From the NCBI GenBank assembly GCA_900550065.1, contig URQR01000072.1, forward strand, positions 1-9,410: 9,410 bases of DNA, given 5' to 3'. Below the pieces are notes generated by a model. It made no database searches, was not told the DNA's origin, and saw only the letters and a program-made list of their open reading frames with translations. Each line of letters opens with the position of its first letter. The stretch's first letter is position 1. The position numbers and the translations under genes are program-made. Positions 6,295 through 9,410 of the stretch are shown piece after piece. The stretch is from an uncultured Eubacteriales bacterium (GTDB lineage Bacteria; Bacillota; Clostridia; UBA1381; UMGS1253).

Positions 6295-8148
6295 ATGGGA
6301 AAAATCATAGGAATAGACTTAGGTACAACAAACTCGTGTGTTGCTGTCATGGAAAACGGCGAACCAGTCGTTATCCCGAATCCGGAAGGCGGCAGAACGA
6401 CACCGTCCGTGGTTGCGCTGACAAAAGACGGCGAGCGTCTTGTAGGCCAAGTGGCAAAGCGTCAGGCAATCACAAACCCGGACAACACAATTATATCCAT
6501 CAAGCGTGATATGGGTACGGATAAAAAGGTAACGCTCGGCGACAAATCCTACACGCCGACGGAGATTAGTGCGATGATTCTGCAAAAGCTGAAAGCGGAT
6601 GCGGAACGCTATTTGGGTGAGACGGTTACGCAGGCGGTTATCACTGTTCCGGCGTATTTCTCTGACTCGCAGCGGCAGGCGACAAAAGACGCTGGTAAAA
6701 TTGCTGGTCTTGATGTGCTGCGTATCATCAATGAGCCGACGGCGGCATCGCTTGCGTATGGTATGGGTAACGACACAGACCACAAAATTATGGTATATGA
6801 CCTCGGCGGCGGTACGTTTGACGTGTCCATTCTGGAAATTGGCGACGGAACGTTCGAGGTGCTCGCGACGAGCGGTAACAACCGACTCGGCGGCGACGAC
6901 TTTGACGAACGTATCATGAAATACATGTCGGATGAGTTCAAAAAGGACACAGGCATCGACTTGATGATTGATAAAATGGCGATGCAGCGCTTAAAGGAAG
7001 CTGCAGAAAAGGCGAAAATTGAGCTTTCCGGCGTGATGACGACGAATATCAACCTGCCGTTTATTACGGCGGACGCGACTGGCCCGAAGCACCTTGACAT
7101 GACGCTGACGCGGGCGAAATTTGATGAGCTGACGGCTGACCTCGTGGAGAAGACAATGGAGCCGACGAGAAACGCAATGCGGGATGCAGGCCTTTCTGCA
7201 AGCGATATTGCAAAGGTTCTGATGGTCGGCGGTTCGTCGCGTATTCCAGCTGTACAGGAGGCTGTAAAGCGCATCACGGGCAAAGACCCGGACAATGGTA
7301 TCAACCCTGACGAATGTGTTGCAATCGGCGCGGCGATTCAGGGCGGCGTGCTCGGCGGCGATGTAAAGGACTTGCTCCTGCTCGACGTTACTCCGCTTTC
7401 GCTCGGTATTGAAACGCTGGGCGGCGTATGCACAAAGCTGATTGAGCGTAATACAACGATTCCGGTACAGAAGACGCAGGTGTTCTCGACTGCGGCGGAC
7501 AACCAGACAAGCGTTGAAATTCACGTATTGCAGGGCGAACGCGACATGGCGGCGTATAATAAGACGCTGGGCCGTTTCAACCTGACGGGGATTCCGCCGG
7601 CACCGCGCGGCGTACCGCAGATTGAAGTAAAATTCGATATTGATAGAAATGGTATTGTTCATGTCAGCGCAAAAGATCTTGGCACAGGCAATGAGCAGAA
7701 CATCACGATTACGGCAAGCTCGAATCTTTCCGACGAGGATATTGATAAGGCAGTAAAAGAAGCGGAGAAGTTTGCGGCGGAGGATAAGGCAAAGAAGGAA
7801 GAGGTCGAGATACGCAATCAGGCCGATACGATGGTATACCAGTGCGAGAAGGCGCTGGGCGAGCTTGGCGACAAGGTTGATGCGGCGGAAAAGGATGCAG
7901 TCAACGAAAAGATTCAGAAAACAAAGGACGCAATTGCATCGGGCGATGTTGAAAAGATGAAAGCAGCGACAGAAGAGCTGACAACAAAGTTTAACGAAAT
8001 TGCGCAGAAGCTTTACGCGCAGGCTGCGCCGCAGCAGGACCCGAACGCAGCGGCAGGCGGTGCAAACCCGAACAGCGGCGCGGCAAACAGCGACCCAAAC
8101 GTGGTTGACGCAGACTATAAGGTTGTTGACGATGACGACAACAAATAA
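6295..8148 (+). CDS. dnaK: Hsp70 chaperone DnaK
   Basis: DnaK is the ATP-driven Hsp70 that binds exposed hydrophobic segments of client proteins, working with DnaJ and GrpE. The 617 residues are full length for a Gram-positive form. The ATPase domain has phosphate-binding GIDLGTTNSCVAV (5-17), YDLGGGTFDVS (168-178) and MVGGSSRIPAVQ (from 310). The linker VKDLLLLDV (357-365) leads into the substrate-binding domain (TPLSLGIETLGGV). A helical lid and a flexible Ala/Gly/Asn/Pro-rich tail follow, ending in the typical DADYKVVDDD. Between IKRDMG and the TPTEISAMIL segment the roughly 24-residue insert of Gram-negative DnaK is absent, supporting Bacillota. AGGAGG at 6281-6286 sits 8 bases before the ATG. 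It follows grpE after 44 bases, in the CIRCE-controlled operon. Confidence 0.99.
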   Translation: MGKIIGIDLGTTNSCVAVMENGEPVVIPNPEGGRTTPSVVALTKDGERLVGQVAKRQAITNPDNTIISIKRDMGTDKKVTLGDKSYTPTEISAMILQKLKADAERYLGETVTQAVITVPAYFSDSQRQATKDAGKIAGLDVLRIINEPTAASLAYGMGNDTDHKIMVYDLGGGTFDVSILEIGDGTFEVLATSGNNRLGGDDFDERIMKYMSDEFKKDTGIDLMIDKMAMQRLKEAAEKAKIELSGVMTTNINLPFITADATGPKHLDMTLTRAKFDELTADLVEKTMEPTRNAMRDAGLSASDIAKVLMVGGSSRIPAVQEAVKRITGKDPDNGINPDECVAIGAAIQGGVLGGDVKDLLLLDVTPLSLGIETLGGVCTKLIERNTTIPVQKTQVFSTAADNQTSVEIHVLQGERDMAAYNKTLGRFNLTGIPPAPRGVPQIEVKFDIDRNGIVHVSAKDLGTGNEQNITITASSNLSDEDIDKAVKEAEKFAAEDKAKKEEVEIRNQADTMVYQCEKALGELGDKVDAAEKDAVNEKIQKTKDAIASGDVEKMKAATEELTTKFNEIAQKLYAQAAPQQDPNAAAGGANPNSGAANSDPNVVDADYKVVDDDDNK

Positions 8149-8180
8149 GAAAAATACGTAAAATATATGTACGAATTGTA

Positions 8181-8210
8181 AAGGTTTTGCGTAAATTTGC
8201 GCAAAACCTT
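8181..8210 (+). terminator. Hairpin after dnaK, possible partial terminator
   Basis: AAGGTTTTGCG (8181-8191) and CGCAAAACCTT (8200-8210) are exact complements around TAAATTTG. The stem can grow to 13 pairs with an AATT loop. Only CCTTTCG follows, so the U-tract is poor, and on the opposite strand the trailing bases are equally weak. It may stop some transcripts after dnaK, protect the dnaK mRNA 3' end, or both. Confidence 0.55.
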
Positions 8211-8228
8211 CCTTTCGTAAATAATTTG

Positions 8229-8237
8229 TGATAAAAT
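8229..8237 (+). promoter_or_regulatory. Candidate extended -10 promoter in the dnaK-dnaJ gap
   Basis: TG, one base, then TAAAAT (8232-8237) forms an extended -10 element. The sequence 17 bases further upstream (TTCCTT) is a poor -35, which extended -10 promoters tolerate. The expected start is the A run at 8244-8246, 15 bases before the foldable GC-rich island begins. Confidence 0.4.
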
Positions 8238-8243
8238 AGTCTC

Positions 8244-8340
8244 AAAGTCTTGATTTTGAACCCTTGGAAGAAGTTGCTGTCGGCGCACCGCGCTTCCTTC
8301 CGCAGGGCGGGAACGCATCTTCTTTGGGGTTGCGGCACAT
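8244..8340 (+). ncRNA. Candidate structured RNA or structured dnaJ leader
   Basis: By hand count positions 8261-8340 are about 62% GC, while the 50 bases before are about 26% and the 80 after about 21%. On the + strand the segment folds into a branched rod. AACCC (8259-8263) pairs with GGGTT (8327-8331), AAGAAG (8268-8273) with CTTCTT (8319-8324), and TGC (8275-8277) with GCA (8315-8317). These enclose a small CGG/CCG hairpin (8281-8290) and TTCCGC-AGG-GCGGGA (8298-8312). No convincing reading frame crosses it. The rod shape and the A-rich start recall 6S RNA, but it seems too short and no closing arm was found. It could also be the 5' part of the dnaJ mRNA. The family is not recognised, and the strand is inferred from promoter placement. 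Confidence 0.38.
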
Positions 8341-8343
8341 TTA

Positions 8344-8352
8344 TGGTAAAAT
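8344..8352 (+). promoter_or_regulatory. Candidate dnaJ promoter (extended -10)
   Basis: TG, G, then TAAAAT (8347-8352) is a second extended -10, 17 bases after TTGGGG (8324-8329, three of six matches). Transcription would begin near 8359, giving a dnaJ leader of about 83 bases. No CIRCE lies nearby, so any transcript from here would escape HrcA. The surrounding DNA is very AT-rich, so a chance match is possible. Confidence 0.35.
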
Positions 8353-8441
8353 ATATTTACGCATTCATTTATGTATATTGTTTTCTGTATTAAATTGTGA
8401 ATAAATAGCTATGCATAAACCTTTGGTAAGGAGAGGTACGA

Positions 8442-9410
8442 ATGGCTGAAAAACGCGACTATTACGAGGTCCTCGGCATCAATAAGGGCGCGAGTGACGA
8501 TGACATAAAAAAGGCATACCGCGCAGCGGCGAAGAAATACCACCCGGACTTAAACCCCGGAAAGGAGGCCGAAGCGGAGGCCAAGTTCAAAGAGGTTAAC
8601 GAGGCATACGACGTTTTAAAGGATAAGGAAAAACGCGCAAAGTATGACCAGTTCGGCCATGCGGGTGTCGACCCGAGCTATGGCGGCGCAGGATATGGCA
8701 GCTATGGCGGCGGATTCGGCGGCTTTGATGTTGGAGATATTTTTGAGTCGTTTTTTGGCGGTGGATTTGGCGGCGGTACGCAGAATGCACGCAGAAATGG
8801 GCCGAAAAAGGGCAAGGATATTCAGGAATATGTGGAGATAACCTTTGAAGAGGCGGCGTTCGGTGTCGACAAAGATGTGACGATTTATCGTATGGAAGGA
8901 TGCCGCAGCTGTAGTGGAAGCGGCGCAAAGAAAGGTACGACGCCTGTAACATGCTCTGTCTGCGGTGGCACGGGACAAATTCGGACGACGCAGCGTACGC
9001 CGTTTGGTAACTTTTCCTCCGCAACAACATGTAATAGCTGCGGCGGTACAGGTCAGACGATTCCGAACCCATGTCCTGATTGTCGCGGAACGGGACAAAT
9101 TAAGCATCAGCGTAAAATTAAGGTCAGCATCCCCGCTGGTATCGACGACGGACAGACGATTCCGCTGCGCGGCGAAGGCAGCTCGGGAGTAAAAGGCGGC
9201 CCGAACGGCGATTTATACATTACTGTTTCCGTCAAAAAGCATGAGCTGTTTTCACGAAATGGCTTTGACGTTTCGTTTGAAATGCCGATTAGCTTTGTAT
9301 CCGCGGCTTTGGGCGACACGGTACGTGTTCCGACACTTGACGGCGAGGTTGAACACAAAATTGCCGAAGGGACGCAGAGCGGCACAGTATACCGTTTCCG
9401 CGGCAAGGGC
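8442..9410 (+). CDS. dnaJ: Hsp40 co-chaperone DnaJ (3'-truncated by window edge)
   Basis: DnaJ delivers unfolded clients to DnaK and stimulates its ATPase. The frame is open to the right edge (323 codons); the family is usually about 375-385 residues, so some 55 are missing. The J domain covers residues 5-70 with HPD at 34-36. A Gly/Phe-rich segment follows at about 78-112. The zinc domain has all four CxxCxGxG repeats, starting at C154, C171, C197 and C211. It is followed by the C-terminal client-binding domain (VSIPAGIDDGQTIPLRGEG and onward). ATG 8442 has TAAGGAGAGG 8 bases upstream. It is the expected fourth gene of the operon, but the 293-base gap with a hairpin and promoter-like sites suggests partly independent expression. 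Confidence 0.98.
   Translation, partial: MAEKRDYYEVLGINKGASDDDIKKAYRAAAKKYHPDLNPGKEAEAEAKFKEVNEAYDVLKDKEKRAKYDQFGHAGVDPSYGGAGYGSYGGGFGGFDVGDIFESFFGGGFGGGTQNARRNGPKKGKDIQEYVEITFEEAAFGVDKDVTIYRMEGCRSCSGSGAKKGTTPVTCSVCGGTGQIRTTQRTPFGNFSSATTCNSCGGTGQTIPNPCPDCRGTGQIKHQRKIKVSIPAGIDDGQTIPLRGEGSSGVKGGPNGDLYITVSVKKHELFSRNGFDVSFEMPISFVSAALGDTVRVPTLDGEVEHKIAEGTQSGTVYRFRGKG

Noticed and set aside
6609..7662. Two long open frames on the - strand inside dnaK (231 and 223 codons)
   Set aside because: Long antisense frames opposite Hsp70 genes are a known by-product of their codon composition. Neither shows a recognisable domain, and the + strand encodes a full-length DnaK.
8283..8293. GCGCACCGCGC, faintly like the T-box sequence GGNACCGCG
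   Set aside because: There is no specifier stem-loop, the upstream leader is too short, no terminator follows, and dnaJ is not a T-box target.
8292..8301. GGAAGGAAGC on the - strand, resembling the apical motif of bacterial SRP RNA
   Set aside because: The surrounding bases do not place GGAA in a closed tetraloop or form the conserved symmetric loop, and no promoter or terminator fits a - strand SRP RNA. The string is better explained as part of paired arms.

Overview
The window looks like a chromosomal stretch from a member of the Bacillota, most likely class Clostridia. The evidence is a perfect CIRCE operator in front of hrcA, the order hrcA-grpE-dnaK-dnaJ, strong AGGAGG ribosome sites, and a DnaK without the roughly 24-residue N-terminal insertion of Gram-negative forms. 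The genus cannot be read from the sequence. All recognised genes lie on the + strand. Every gap between genes is under 300 bases, and no mobile element, CRISPR array, tRNA or rRNA is visible.

Layout. (1) Positions 1-665 hold the 3' two thirds of miaA (tRNA dimethylallyltransferase), closed by a clear intrinsic terminator. (2) A good SigA-type promoter (TTGACT, 17 nt, TACAAT) then starts a three-gene unit: leuA (2-isopropylmalate synthase), cimA ((R)-citramalate synthase, probably from a TTG codon) and a small hotdog-fold acyl-CoA thioesterase. LeuA and CimA are paralogous acetyl-CoA condensing enzymes that open the routes to leucine and to threonine-independent isoleucine. The isomerase and dehydrogenase genes that both routes share (leuCD, leuB) are not in the window. 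(3) The heat-shock operon follows: promoter, CIRCE, hrcA, grpE, dnaK and dnaJ, with dnaJ cut by the right edge. HrcA is expected to bind CIRCE and repress its own operon, while GrpE, DnaK and DnaJ form the Hsp70 folding machine.

The more unusual material lies between genes. The hairpin that probably terminates the leuA-cimA-thioesterase transcript is physically overlaid on the hrcA promoter. The hrcA ribosome site sits exactly in the loop of a six-pair hairpin. The 293-base dnaK-dnaJ gap contains a strong hairpin with a poor U-tract, two extended -10 promoter candidates and, between them, a GC-rich foldable island in very AT-rich surroundings. That island could be a small RNA or a structured dnaJ leader and is the best candidate here for something undescribed. 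All promoter, hairpin and RNA calls come from hand inspection and have not been tested by folding or homology search.
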